Positions 1 to 9,430 of a stretch of DNA of 64,000 bases are shown piece after piece. The DNA lies in contig NZ_BJKB01000007.1 of the NCBI RefSeq assembly GCF_010725055.1, positions 62,001-126,000 of the forward strand. The letters are read 5' to 3'. Made by a program: the position numbers and the translations under genes. Under the pieces are notes generated by a model. That model ran no database searches. It was given only the letters and a program-made list of their open reading frames with translations, and had not been told where the DNA came from. This DNA comes from Gelidibacter japonicus. Its GTDB lineage: Bacteria > Bacteroidota > Bacteroidia > Flavobacteriales > Flavobacteriaceae. Position 1 is the stretch's first letter, and each line of letters starts with the position of its first letter.

Positions 1-1
1 G

Positions 2-1084
2 CCATTCTATATTCTTTTAGGGATTGGAACTGGGATTGCTTCGTTATATTTTACGAAGATCTATTTTGCGATCTATGCTTTTTTTGACCGCTTTAAAACG
101 CGTTTTGTAAAGTTACTGGTTGGCGGTTTAGCCATTGGAATCATGCTTTATTTCATTCCACCGCTCTATGGGGAAGGCTTGAGTTTTACTCGCGATTTGT
201 TCAGTGGAGATTATTTGAGCGCTTTGGGCTCCAATCCTTTCGATAAATATCTGGATAATGTCTGGGTGGTTGTCGTCCTTCTTCTCGGATTCTCGGTCTT
301 CAAGGTTATTGCCATGACCACTACCTTTGCGGCAGGCGGCGTTGGAGGGGTAATTGTTCCAACCATGGTGATGGGAAGTGCCCTAGGAAATGTTATTGCC
401 AAAATATTGAATAATTTAGGCTTAGGATTTCAAGTTTCCGAAGCCAATTTCACGTTGGTAGGCATGGCAGGATTGATTGCAGGAGTCATTCACGCACCAC
501 TGACCGCCATATTTTTAATTGCCGAAATTACTGGAGGTTACGCACTATTCTTGCCTTTAATGATTACGGTGGCCATTTCGTATATGATCACCAAAAACTA
601 TATGGAACATACCATTTACACGCGCGAACTAGCGGAGCGAGGTGATTTATTGACTCATGACAGAGATAAGAACGTATTGACCCTCATGAGGCTTGAAAGC
701 GTAATTGAGAGAAATTTTATCATCCTGCACCCAAAAATGACCTTTGGTGAAATGCTCCACGAAGGGGTGTCCAAATCAACCCGAAATCTATTCCCGGTAA
801 CAGATTCCGAAAATCAATTTTTAGGTATTATCTTATTGGACGATATCAGGGAATTGCTTTTTAACCAAAAATTATATGACACTACTTTTGTTAATGACTA
901 TATTCATAATCCTCCAGATGTCATTATCTTTGAAGAAGACACCATGCAAACCGTCATGGACAAATTCCAACGTTCTGGCGCATGGAATCTTCCTGTCCTA
1001 AAGGACGGAAAATATTATGGGTTTGTATCAAAATCCAAACTATTGACTGCTTATAGACGTCAATTGATTAACTTTAATAAATAA
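2..1084 (+). CDS. ClC-type chloride channel/transporter, 3' part, with C-terminal CBS pair
   Basis: The reading frame is open from base 2, so the gene starts outside the window; 360 residues are visible. The first ~215 visible residues are hydrophobic ClC helices. The third anion-selectivity segment, normally GxFxP, appears as GGVIVP just after a conserved TTFAAGG stretch. The last membrane helices follow (GGYALFLPLMITVAISYMI). The remaining ~130 residues form two CBS motifs, which in ClC proteins usually regulate gating by binding nucleotides. The family moves chloride, or exchanges it for protons, across the inner membrane; which mode applies cannot be told because the gating-glutamate segment is outside the window. 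The next gene starts inside its stop codon, so the two are probably coupled. Confidence 0.88.
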   Translation, partial: PFYILLGIGTGIASLYFTKIYFAIYAFFDRFKTRFVKLLVGGLAIGIMLYFIPPLYGEGLSFTRDLFSGDYLSALGSNPFDKYLDNVWVVVVLLLGFSVFKVIAMTTTFAAGGVGGVIVPTMVMGSALGNVIAKILNNLGLGFQVSEANFTLVGMAGLIAGVIHAPLTAIFLIAEITGGYALFLPLMITVAISYMITKNYMEHTIYTRELAERGDLLTHDRDKNVLTLMRLESVIERNFIILHPKMTFGEMLHEGVSKSTRNLFPVTDSENQFLGIILLDDIRELLFNQKLYDTTFVNDYIHNPPDVIIFEEDTMQTVMDKFQRSGAWNLPVLKDGKYYGFVSKSKLLTAYRRQLINFNK

Positions 1085-1317
1085 TGAAATATCTAATAAT
1101 TGTTCTTACTGTAGCCGCTGTGGGCAGTATTGCCATAGGATTTATTTTCGAGACTGAATATTCCCAAAAATTTATTGGTTTCGGAACCATGGGATTATTT
1201 GTTCTGGTATTCCCTTTATTTGCCTATTACCGATGGAAAGATAAGGACTTTAGGGATTATATGCTTACCAAAGAAAATCTCGATAAGATGCGCGATAAGG
1301 AAAAACACAACTTTTAA
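1084..1317 (+). CDS. Small two-helix membrane protein, unknown function
   Basis: This encodes 77 residues with two hydrophobic segments (about residues 2-22 and 30-48) and a charged C-terminal tail rich in Lys, Asp and Arg. Its ATG shares one base with the stop codon of the chloride channel gene, which points to translational coupling and perhaps a role with that channel. Its 3' end overlaps the convergent tadA gene by 4 nt. I do not recognise a named family. The tight overlap on both sides makes a real gene likely. Confidence 0.7.
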   Translation: MKYLIIVLTVAAVGSIAIGFIFETEYSQKFIGFGTMGLFVLVFPLFAYYRWKDKDFRDYMLTKENLDKMRDKEKHNF

Positions 1318-1763
1318 TTCAGATTTCGCTTTTCAATAAAAAATCGTTTTAATAATTGGGATGATTCTTCTGCTAAAACACCGCCAACCATGACCGTTTT
1401 GGGATGTAATTTGGTGTTCAGGACAGTACAGCCTCTTTCGTTATCCTTTGCTCCATAAACAATCCTACTTATTTGACTCCAATACAACGCACCGGCACAC
1501 ATTTGGCATGGTTCCAAAGTGACGTATAAGGTGCAATTTATTAAGTATTTTCCACCTAAAAAATTTGATGCTGCAGTAATGGCCTGCATTTCGGCATGAG
1601 CCGTAACATCTGTAAGAAGCTCGGTTAAGTTGTGTGCCCTGGCAATGATTCGGTTATCAATGACAATGAGTGCGCCCACGGGAATTTCACCCTTTTCAAA
1701 AGCATATTCTGCCTCCTGCAAGGCCTTTTTCATAAAATAAACGTCGTCAAAAGGGTTTTCCAC
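1314..1763 (-). CDS. tadA: tRNA-specific adenosine deaminase (CMP/dCMP deaminase fold)
   Basis: The 149-residue protein has the zinc-dependent cytidine deaminase signature: HAE (in TAHAEMQAI, about residues 56-58) and PCxxC (EPCQMC). TadA deaminates adenosine 34 to inosine in the tRNA-Arg(ACG) anticodon, and the length fits. The chosen start is GTG at 1763 because the following ENPFDDVYFMKKAL matches the usual start of flavobacterial homologues; the first ATG would remove ten of those residues. The gene is divergent from dxs with a 61-nt spacer. On its strand a TATTTTTG box (1789-1796) lies 26 nt before the start. A guanine deaminase is a less likely alternative. Confidence 0.88.
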   Translation of the reverse strand: MENPFDDVYFMKKALQEAEYAFEKGEIPVGALIVIDNRIIARAHNLTELLTDVTAHAEMQAITAASNFLGGKYLINCTLYVTLEPCQMCAGALYWSQISRIVYGAKDNERGCTVLNTKLHPKTVMVGGVLAEESSQLLKRFFIEKRNLN

Positions 1764-1809
1764 TAGATAATCTTCAAGGGTTAAAAATCAAAAATACAAT
1801 TTCAAATGC

Positions 1810-1817
1810 TACATTTG
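1810..1817 (+). promoter_or_regulatory. Candidate -7 box (TAnnTTTG) of dxs
   Basis: TACATTTG matches the Bacteroidota -7 consensus TAnnTTTG and lies only 7 nt before the dxs ATG. If used, the transcript would have almost no leader. No clear TTG -33 box is seen at the usual distance. Confidence 0.4.
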
Positions 1818-1824
1818 TACTCTG

Positions 1825-3603
1825 ATGAAAAAATTATTGGAACATATCAATTCGCCTTCCGATTTAAGAGCCTTAAATCAAGAGGATTTACCACAACTTG
1901 CCAAAGAATTACGCGAGTTTATTATTGATATTGTCGCCACTAAAGAAGGGCATTTAGGTGCCAGTCTTGGCGTTGTAGAACTGACGATTGCACTCCATTA
2001 TGTGTATAATACACCTGAGGATTTATTGGTGTGGGATGTTGGCCATCAAGCCTACGGACATAAAATCCTGACGGGTAGAAAATCGATTTTCCATACCAAT
2101 AGACAACTTCATGGCATCAGTGGTTTTCCAAAACGAGATGAAAGCGTATATGACACTTTTGGCGTTGGGCATTCTTCTACCTCCATTTCTGCAGCTTTGG
2201 GAATGGCTATTGCCTCCCAATTGAAAGGTGATCACAAACATCATGTCGCCATTATTGGTGATGCCTCCATTGCGAGCGGAATGGCTTTTGAAGGTCTCAA
2301 TCATGCAGGTGTTACGGATGCCGATTTACTGGTCATCCTTAATGATAACGCCATTGGGATTGATCCAAGTGTAGGTGCTTTAAAACAATATCTGACCAAT
2401 GTCAAAAAAGGTACTGAAAAACAAGACAATATTTTTGAAGCTCTAAATTTTGATTATACCGGTCCAATTGACGGCCATGATTTACGTGGAATCATCAAGG
2501 AGCTCAACCGACTCAAAACTGTAAAAGGGCCGAAGTTTTTGCATGTCATAACCACCAAAGGCAAAGGATTGAGACAAGCTGAAGAAAACCAAGTCATTTA
2601 TCATGCACCAGGAAAATTTGATTCCACAACTGGAGAGTTGGCTATAAGATCAGCATCTGCACTTACAAAGTTCCAAGATGTTTTTGGATTGACCATAGTT
2701 GAATTGGCAAAACAGAATCCAAAAATTGTAGGCATAACTCCCGCCATGCCAACCGGCAGTTCTTTAAAATACATGATGGATCAAATGCCGGACCGGGCTT
2801 TTGATGTGGGCATCGCAGAACAACATGCCGTGACGCTTTCCGCAGGAATGGCGACCCAAGGTATGATGGTTTTTTGCAATATCTATTCTACTTTTTTACA
2901 ACGTGCCTATGACCAAGTTATTCATGATGTTGCCTTACAAAATTTACCGGTCATTTTTTGTTTAGATCGTGCGGGTTTGGTAGGTGAAGATGGCGCTACA
3001 CACCACGGTGTTTTTGATTTGGCCTATCTGAGATGTATTCCCAACCTCATCATTAGTGCGCCTCGGAATGAAACTGAATTGCGAAACATCATGTACACAG
3101 CACAATTGGGGCTTCAGCATCCTATCGCCATTAGATATCCTCGTGGGTATGGGGCCATTCCAGATTGGAAACAACCTTTTAAAAAATTGGAGATTGGAAA
3201 AGGTGAATTGCTTACAGAAGGAAATGGTGTCGCCATTTTAACCATCGGATTTATTGCGGAGAACGCCAAAGAAGCCATTTCAAATTTGAGTGCTAAAAAC
3301 AAAGTTGCCCACTACGATATGCGCTTTGTAAAGCCGTTGGACGAAACCCTTTTACATGAGATTTTCAAAAAATTTGTATACATCATTACCATTGAAGATG
3401 GTACGATCAAAGGCGGATTTGGATCAGCAATTTTAGAGTTTGCAGCGGAACACAATTATTTCCTTCCCATAAAAACATTAGGTGTTCCAGATAGTTTCAT
3501 GGAACACGGCAGTGTTGCGCAATTGCAACAGTTGGCAAACTTAGACGCCAATCATATAGCCAAAACCATCGAAGAAAGCTTAGCCTATATCGAGACCCAC
3601 TAG
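1825..3603 (+). CDS. dxs: 1-deoxy-D-xylulose-5-phosphate synthase
   Basis: The enzyme condenses pyruvate and glyceraldehyde 3-phosphate to DXP, the first step of the MEP isoprenoid pathway, using thiamine diphosphate. At 592 residues it fits the slightly short form seen in Bacteroidota. Visible features are GHQAYGHK (~73), the thiamine-diphosphate/Mg motif GDASIASG (~145) followed by NDN, the TGPIDGHD segment, and VGIAEQHAVT (~327-336) with the catalytic Glu of the pyrimidine domain. DRAGLVGEDGATHHG follows. The ATG at 1825 is preferred because INSPSDLR and LPQLAKELREF are typical N-terminal residues of the family. Confidence 0.97.
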   Translation: MKKLLEHINSPSDLRALNQEDLPQLAKELREFIIDIVATKEGHLGASLGVVELTIALHYVYNTPEDLLVWDVGHQAYGHKILTGRKSIFHTNRQLHGISGFPKRDESVYDTFGVGHSSTSISAALGMAIASQLKGDHKHHVAIIGDASIASGMAFEGLNHAGVTDADLLVILNDNAIGIDPSVGALKQYLTNVKKGTEKQDNIFEALNFDYTGPIDGHDLRGIIKELNRLKTVKGPKFLHVITTKGKGLRQAEENQVIYHAPGKFDSTTGELAIRSASALTKFQDVFGLTIVELAKQNPKIVGITPAMPTGSSLKYMMDQMPDRAFDVGIAEQHAVTLSAGMATQGMMVFCNIYSTFLQRAYDQVIHDVALQNLPVIFCLDRAGLVGEDGATHHGVFDLAYLRCIPNLIISAPRNETELRNIMYTAQLGLQHPIAIRYPRGYGAIPDWKQPFKKLEIGKGELLTEGNGVAILTIGFIAENAKEAISNLSAKNKVAHYDMRFVKPLDETLLHEIFKKFVYIITIEDGTIKGGFGSAILEFAAEHNYFLPIKTLGVPDSFMEHGSVAQLQQLANLDANHIAKTIEESLAYIETH

Positions 3604-3737
3604 GTTGAGGGCTGTTGTACTTTATGAGTGCTGACCTGGGATGGTAGTTCTCTCGTATGGGAAAGATCATTGACCACAAATAAAAAAGCGACAGTTATTA
3701 ATAAAATAACAATGGCAGTGAGCGCATTCTTTTTCAT
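3600..3737 (-). CDS. 45-residue single-helix membrane peptide
   Basis: A short frame runs from ATG at 3737 to TAG at 3602-3600. It encodes Met-Lys-Lys-Asn, a hydrophobic segment (about residues 6-22, ALTAIVILLITVAFLFVV) and a polar tail ending QQPST. The stop overlaps the 3' end of convergent dxs by 4 nt. It lies 72 nt downstream of dgt on the same strand and may be transcribed with it. The positive start, clean helix and polar tail look like a real small membrane protein, but there is no family match to support it. Confidence 0.45.
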   Translation of the reverse strand: MKKNALTAIVILLITVAFLFVVNDLSHTRELPSQVSTHKVQQPST

Positions 3738-3776
3738 AATAATTGAGTTAGGAATTCATCAAATATACAAAAATAC

Positions 3777-3810
3777 CGATAAAAAGCAAATTTATCCGAT
3801 AAAAAGCAAT
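3777..3810. repeat. Short direct repeat at the 3' end of dgt
   Basis: CCGATAAAAAGCAA occurs at 3777-3790 and again at 3797-3810, 20 nt apart start to start. The second copy touches the dgt stop codon. No function is evident. Confidence 0.5.
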
Positions 3811-5153
3811 TAGAAGTGAGTTCCCTTTAATTTTTTATGTGTTAAAATGGCCTTACTATCTGAAAATTTAGCAACATAATTGCAAATACCCAATAAGCTG
3901 TCGTATAAATTTTCTTGATCGAGATCTAAAGTTTTCGGGAAGATTTTAAGTATCAATTTATGATAGTTGCTTAAGGTACCGTGGTGATAGTTACTGATGG
4001 TATCTGTAAAAACATCTAAAATACCATCGATAATCTTATAACCAGCAATTTCCTTATCTACAACTTCTTGAGACTGATACACTTTTTCAACACTTATTTT
4101 GATAATATCATTTATCTGAGCTTGGTACTTCGAAAGGTCTAATAAAGCCTTGTCAAAATTTCCGTTGAGAATATCTTCCTCATGGGCCATAAATAGCTCA
4201 ACAGATTCGTTGATCAAGGTGCTAATTGCCAAGGCGCGTAAATAACTGACACGATCTTCGGTGTTGGATAAGGCATGATAGTTTTTCGAATTAATGGTGT
4301 TCTTCACTAATTTGATAAGGTATTCCAATGCAAACTCTTCCTCAATCAGGCCTAAATTGATACCATCTTCAAAATCGATTATGGTGTAACAAATATCGTC
4401 AGCAGCTTCAACCAGAAAAGCCAAGGGGTGTCTGGAATAGCTCAAGTCCTGAGGATTCCCACGATTGATCAATCCGAGCTCCTGTGCTACATCAGCAAAG
4501 GCCTCCTTTTCGCTTTGAAAAAATCCGTATTTCTTATCGGCGATACTAGTTGTCGGTTTTTTAGGTAAGGATTCTTTTGGATATTTCATAAAAGCTCCAA
4601 GAGTTGCGTAACTCAATCGCAAACCACCTAATCGCCCTTTGCGACTTTCCGTCAATATTTTAAAACCATTCGCATTGCCTTCAAAATCGCATAAATCCTG
4701 ATATTCCTTATCCGTTAAATACTCTTTAAAACGTTTGCCATTGCCATTTTTAAAAAACTCACCAATCGCCTTCTCGCCAGAGTGTCCGAAGGGCGGATTT
4801 CCAATATCATGAGCCAAGGCAGCTGCGGCAACAATGGCACCGAAATCATTGGTCTGATAGCCATGGATGCTTTGTAGATGTGGATATTTGGCCAGTATTT
4901 CTTGGCCCACTCGCCTGCCAAGACTTCTTCCCACGACGCTTACTTCCAAACTATGGGTCAAGCGGGTGTGGACAAAATCGGTTTGCGACAAAGGAATAAC
5001 CTGGGTTTTATCCTGAAGGCTTCTAAACTCAGAAGAAAAAATGATGCGATCATAATCCACTTCAAAACCCAAACGGGTTTCATCCTGTTCTTTTCTAATC
5101 CGTTTATTCGAATCTCCAAATCGTTTTAATGACAATAATTGTTCCCAGTTCAT
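3810..5153 (-). CDS. dgt: Deoxyguanosinetriphosphate triphosphohydrolase (HD domain dGTPase)
   Basis: The enzyme hydrolyses dGTP to deoxyguanosine and triphosphate and helps control dNTP pools. The HD-domain metal site is visible as ALAHDIGNPPFGHSGEK around residues 110-127, preceded by HTRLTHSLEV, a conserved HD-family segment. Length (447) fits the bacterial Dgt family. Start ATG at 5153; the first residues (NWEQLLSLKRFGDSN) match the family N-terminus. It is transcribed away from the TonB receptor gene at 5.3 kb. Confidence 0.93.
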   Translation of the reverse strand: MNWEQLLSLKRFGDSNKRIRKEQDETRLGFEVDYDRIIFSSEFRSLQDKTQVIPLSQTDFVHTRLTHSLEVSVVGRSLGRRVGQEILAKYPHLQSIHGYQTNDFGAIVAAAALAHDIGNPPFGHSGEKAIGEFFKNGNGKRFKEYLTDKEYQDLCDFEGNANGFKILTESRKGRLGGLRLSYATLGAFMKYPKESLPKKPTTSIADKKYGFFQSEKEAFADVAQELGLINRGNPQDLSYSRHPLAFLVEAADDICYTIIDFEDGINLGLIEEEFALEYLIKLVKNTINSKNYHALSNTEDRVSYLRALAISTLINESVELFMAHEEDILNGNFDKALLDLSKYQAQINDIIKISVEKVYQSQEVVDKEIAGYKIIDGILDVFTDTISNYHHGTLSNYHKLILKIFPKTLDLDQENLYDSLLGICNYVAKFSDSKAILTHKKLKGTHF

Positions 5154-5332
5154 AGTAAGGTTTTATGCGTCTGCAAGATACATTTTTCAATGTTAAATTA
5201 AGATGTCCATTTTGTAATAATTTACCTAAAGCTAACATTCATCTAACTTTTTTATGACTTAGGTTTCATCTTGACTTAACCTCCCATTTACACATCATGG
5301 CTTTCTTTGCAGTGAATATTTATAACCAACAG

Positions 5333-8068
5333 ATGAAGAATATTTTAATTGCATTACCCTTTTTTTTCTCCTCAATTCTGACTGCACAATCTACAGCATC
5401 CATCGCCGGAAAATTGATTGATAAAGAATTTAACAATGAGCCTTTGGCTTTCGGAAACGTGCTGATAAAAGGCACCACGATTGGAACCACGTCGGATATG
5501 GACGGGCTGTACGTTTTTAACAATTTAAATGAAGGACGATACACGCTCATCTACAGCTATGTCGGCTATGAAACCAAAGAATTGGAAGTGGCATTGGAAG
5601 CAGGAAAGGTAGTGAGTATTGATGTTGATATGGTTGCCAGCGCCGCAAGTTTAGATGAGGTGCTCATTACCGCAACCACCCGAAAAATCAGTGAAACTGC
5701 TTTATTGATGGACCAAAAAAACGCCGTTGAGATCAAGCAAAGTATTGGCATAGAAGAATTATCAAGAAAAGGCGTGGGTGATGTGGCTACTGCAGTAACC
5801 AAGACAACGGGAGTTTCAAAACAAGAAGGATCCAATACCATTTATGTGCGTGGTCTCGGAGACCGGTATAATTCTACCTCCATTAATGGTCTTCCTGTAA
5901 CCTCAAATGATCCTGAAAAGAAAAACATAGACCTTGATCTTTTTTCAACAGATATTGTTGAATATATAGCTATCGATAAGGTCTATAGCCCGCATATCCC
6001 TGGAGATTTCGCTGGTGGAAATGTTGATATTACCTCCGTCAACTATAGAGGTAAGGGAATGTTTGAGTTTTCGATCGGCTCGTCCATAGGAACAAATGCC
6101 ATGACAAAATTCAACGATTACAAATTACAGGATGGTCCAAATAAATCTGGTTTTTCTTCTTATGGCGTTCCCAATAATCCATTAAGCGGTTATCATTTTG
6201 AAAATAGCTTAGCCCCCGTAAAAGAAAAACCATTAGGAAGCAATTTTGGACTAAAAGCGGGCAAATCTTTCGAGATAGGAAAAAAAGGCAAGCTCAATTT
6301 ATTTGCCACTGCGAGTTTTGATAATGACTTTGAAGCTCGCGAAGGCATTAACCAAAGCGTCAGTGCACAAGGTGCAAAACTAAAATCTTTTCAACAAGAA
6401 CGTTTTTCTTATAACACCAATACTACAGGCATGTTTAATGCCAATTATCAGATTAATTCCAAGCATAAACTTGCCTATAACTTTTTAATGGTGAACTCTT
6501 CAAATCAAAATAGAGATACTTACCAAGGATTTATTCGTGACATTGCTGAAGAGGACAACGGACTGATACAACGCAGCACTTACATTCAAAATACTTTATT
6601 GGTCCATCAATTGTTGGGAACCCATAAATTGTCCGATAAATTCGATTTTGACTGGGCAACTTCTTACAACAAGGTAGAGGGTGACATGCCGGATAGAAGT
6701 CAAAACACTTTAAAATATTCGGACGATGCCAATGGTTATGTTTTTGCGCAAAACACCATTACCGACAACCACCGATATTATCAAAACTTGATTGAAGATG
6801 AATTGGCCGCCAACCTCTCAGTAAACTATAAACTTAATGAAGATGTGGATGGCAATTCCAAAGGCAAAGTGACTTTAGGCTATAACGGAAGATTTAAAAA
6901 ACGTGATTTTGAAGCCATTCAATTTAATTTCAGAATTTCAGGATCTCAATTAAATACGCCGATTGACCCTGACAATTTAGACCTGTTCTTAAATCAAACA
7001 AACTTTGACAACGGCCTGTTTAGTATCGAATCCTTCGCTGGCTTAACCCCTCAAACTTATGATGGTGATCAAAACATTCACGCTGGTTATGGGAGTTTGG
7101 AATATCAATTTTCAGAAAAACTGAGCGCTATGGCAGGCCTGCGCTTTGAAAAAGTAGAACAGACCGTGTCTTGGAGAACACAACTCGACGCCTCAGGAAA
7201 AAGCAACACATTCGACAGAAATGAGTTTTTGCCAAGTGTTATTTTAAAGTATGAATTGAATGACCAACAAAATTTACGTTTAGGCGCGAGTAAAACCTAT
7301 ACGCTCCCACAATTTAAAGAAAGAGCCCTCTTTATTTACGAGGATGTCACAGAGGTAAAAGTTGGTAATCCGGATCTCTATCCTTCACAAAATTATAATC
7401 TCGATTTAAAATGGGAGGTTTTCCCTAAAAGTTCAGAGCTTTTTTCTGTCACAGCCTTTGGAAAATACATTCTGGATCCGATCAATGAAATCACTTTAGC
7501 CTCTTCCACCAATGATATTTCATTTATAAATACAGGAGATGCCGGATATGTTTATGGTGCTGAAATCGAACTCAGAAAGGATATTTTCAAGTTTGATGAA
7601 GCCCATTCCAATCAACTTTCTGCAGGGTTGAATGCCACTTATATGCAAACCACTCAAGATTTGGATTCTGAAAAAGTAAGGCAAGAAACAAATTACAACA
7701 CTAACCTGACACATGACACTTCAGGTTTTACCGGAGCTTCTGATTTTTTGTTGAACGCAGATTTATCATACATCACAAAGTTTAGTGGTGACGCTAACTT
7801 GATGGCCACATTGGCGTATTCCTATACTTCAGACAGACTTTATGCCCTTGGTGTAGAAACCAAAGGAAACTTGGTTGATAAAGGTGTGGGTACTTTGGAT
7901 TTCATACTAAAAACAAAGATAAACAAGCACATAGGTCTCGATTTCTCGATCAAGAATCTGCTTAATCCAGCCGTAGAAAGAGTTCAAGAAAATGCATCAG
8001 AAGATATTACGGTACTGTCGTACAAGCGTGGAGCGTTTTTCAAATTAGGATTGCATTACAAATTTTAA
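5333..8068 (+). CDS. TonB-dependent outer-membrane receptor
   Basis: The protein has 911 residues with a signal peptide (MKNILIALPFFFSSILTA) just before the mature start. An upstream in-frame ATG at 5297 would add twelve residues before this signal and is unlikely. A carboxypeptidase-like regulatory domain follows (~25-105), then the plug (~130-260, with the conserved VRGLGDRYNST and PGDFAGG segments), then a 22-strand-type barrel ending in Phe (LGLHYKF). The family imports large or scarce substrates across the outer membrane using TonB energy. No SusD gene follows; instead an exported lipoprotein lies 51 nt downstream, so the pair probably works together. The substrate cannot be told. Confidence 0.9.
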   Translation: MKNILIALPFFFSSILTAQSTASIAGKLIDKEFNNEPLAFGNVLIKGTTIGTTSDMDGLYVFNNLNEGRYTLIYSYVGYETKELEVALEAGKVVSIDVDMVASAASLDEVLITATTRKISETALLMDQKNAVEIKQSIGIEELSRKGVGDVATAVTKTTGVSKQEGSNTIYVRGLGDRYNSTSINGLPVTSNDPEKKNIDLDLFSTDIVEYIAIDKVYSPHIPGDFAGGNVDITSVNYRGKGMFEFSIGSSIGTNAMTKFNDYKLQDGPNKSGFSSYGVPNNPLSGYHFENSLAPVKEKPLGSNFGLKAGKSFEIGKKGKLNLFATASFDNDFEAREGINQSVSAQGAKLKSFQQERFSYNTNTTGMFNANYQINSKHKLAYNFLMVNSSNQNRDTYQGFIRDIAEEDNGLIQRSTYIQNTLLVHQLLGTHKLSDKFDFDWATSYNKVEGDMPDRSQNTLKYSDDANGYVFAQNTITDNHRYYQNLIEDELAANLSVNYKLNEDVDGNSKGKVTLGYNGRFKKRDFEAIQFNFRISGSQLNTPIDPDNLDLFLNQTNFDNGLFSIESFAGLTPQTYDGDQNIHAGYGSLEYQFSEKLSAMAGLRFEKVEQTVSWRTQLDASGKSNTFDRNEFLPSVILKYELNDQQNLRLGASKTYTLPQFKERALFIYEDVTEVKVGNPDLYPSQNYNLDLKWEVFPKSSELFSVTAFGKYILDPINEITLASSTNDISFINTGDAGYVYGAEIELRKDIFKFDEAHSNQLSAGLNATYMQTTQDLDSEKVRQETNYNTNLTHDTSGFTGASDFLLNADLSYITKFSGDANLMATLAYSYTSDRLYALGVETKGNLVDKGVGTLDFILKTKINKHIGLDFSIKNLLNPAVERVQENASEDITVLSYKRGAFFKLGLHYKF

Positions 8069-8119
8069 CAACTCAATAATTATAAATTAAATAATCAAAA
8101 TCAATTAACAAGTAACATT

Positions 8120-9313
8120 ATGAAAAAAACAATTTCGAAACTTTTAGGAACAGCACTTTTATTGGCTTTAATATTTACAACGGCCTGTTCAAGTGATGAT
8201 GACAACCCATCAGATGATGATGGTGGAACTACATTTGTCTTAGATCGTGAAAATCTTAACGGAGAGATCAATGAAGGTGAAGTCATCTTGGAATCTGGAA
8301 CTTATAAATTAACCGGAAAATTAATTGTCAACGCTGGCGCTAAACTGACGATTAAAAGCGGTGTTAAAATAGAAGCTACTCCGGCTACAAGTGGTGATTT
8401 TGCCGCAGTACGTTATATTGCTGTTGCACAAAATGGTAAAATTGATGTACAAGGCACAGCTTCCAATCCGGTAGTTATGACCTCCGCAACTCATGCTCCT
8501 GGCGCTTGGGGAGGACTGGTATTGTGCGGAAATGCTCCAATAAACAAAGGCACCACCGCTTCTGCCGAAGTATCCGATTTAACTTACGGCGGTGGAGACG
8601 CAAATGACAGCTCAGGATCACTTAAATATTTGAGAATTGAATACTCTGGATTTGCTTACAATTCAGAAAAAGAATTCAATGGTCTGTCACTTTTCGGCGT
8701 GGGCAGTGGTACAACCATAGAATATGTTCAAGTTCATGAAGGCTCAGATGACGGTTTTGAATTTTTCGGCGGAACAGCACATGCAAAATATTTAGTTGTA
8801 AGTAATTTCTCTGAACAAGTAGGTGATGATCTGTTTGATTGGACTGAAGGTTGGTCAGGAACTGGTGAAAACTGGTATGGTATCAGAACAAATGCAGGCA
8901 ATAGAGGCATTGAGGCTGATAACAATTCCAACAATCATTTGGCTACACCAATCTCTAACCCAACTATTAAAAACCTCACCTTAGTTGGTTTGGGAGCTGC
9001 TGACACAAGTTCTGAAGCACAAGCCATCAAGTTGAGAGTGGGTACTCAAGCACAATTTGACAATGTGGTACTGAGCAACTGGAAAACTGGCTTCGACATT
9101 CAACATGATGAAAGTGTGGGCTATGTCGCTGCAGGCAGTTTAGCAGCGACCAACGTCAAATTTGACAATGTCAACACACTATCTGTAGGAAAAGACACTG
9201 CTGGTGAAGCTGTTGATGTATCGGGGGTGTACAGCATCAATGAAAATGCCACAGGAGCAGGTAACGGCAGTGCCAAACCTGCTTGGGCGAATGGATGGAC
9301 CATAGGTTTATAA
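8120..9313 (+). CDS. Exported lipoprotein with right-handed beta-helix-like repeats
   Basis: The 397-residue protein starts with a lipoprotein signal (hydrophobic core, then the lipobox cysteine in TACSSDDD) and an Asp/Gly-rich linker, as is usual for surface lipoproteins in Bacteroidota. The body is rich in Gly, Asn, Thr and short beta-type repeats (GAKLTIKSGVKI, NGKIDVQGT, LKYLRIEYSG, GTTIEYVQVHEG), which suggests a parallel beta-helix. No catalytic residues are identifiable. It lies directly behind the TonB receptor gene and is followed by a strong terminator, so the two form one unit. It may capture or process the receptor's substrate at the surface; this is inference from context. Confidence 0.75.
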   Translation: MKKTISKLLGTALLLALIFTTACSSDDDNPSDDDGGTTFVLDRENLNGEINEGEVILESGTYKLTGKLIVNAGAKLTIKSGVKIEATPATSGDFAAVRYIAVAQNGKIDVQGTASNPVVMTSATHAPGAWGGLVLCGNAPINKGTTASAEVSDLTYGGGDANDSSGSLKYLRIEYSGFAYNSEKEFNGLSLFGVGSGTTIEYVQVHEGSDDGFEFFGGTAHAKYLVVSNFSEQVGDDLFDWTEGWSGTGENWYGIRTNAGNRGIEADNNSNNHLATPISNPTIKNLTLVGLGAADTSSEAQAIKLRVGTQAQFDNVVLSNWKTGFDIQHDESVGYVAAGSLAATNVKFDNVNTLSVGKDTAGEAVDVSGVYSINENATGAGNGSAKPAWANGWTIGL

Positions 9314-9330
9314 AATCAAGAACTACGGGG

Positions 9331-9353
9331 CCCGTCCGATCGGCACGGGCGGG
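9331..9353. repeat. GC-rich dispersed palindrome, copy 1
   Basis: CCCGTCCG and CGGGCGGG flank a 7-nt loop and form an 8-bp stem with one G-T pair. Related elements lie at 32714-32736 and 47061-47087. It sits between the lipoprotein gene and its terminator. Confidence 0.55.
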
Positions 9354-9430
9354 TATGCCTCGAGGTATAAAAACGCACTGGTGTGAATAAAAATGCAAGT
9401 TAAAATTTGAGTTAGTCTTTAAGTTGCAAC

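Noticed and set aside
3628-3813. 61-codon plus-strand frame between dxs and dgt
   Set aside because: Overlaps the more convincing minus-strand membrane peptide and runs into the direct repeat at 3777-3810.
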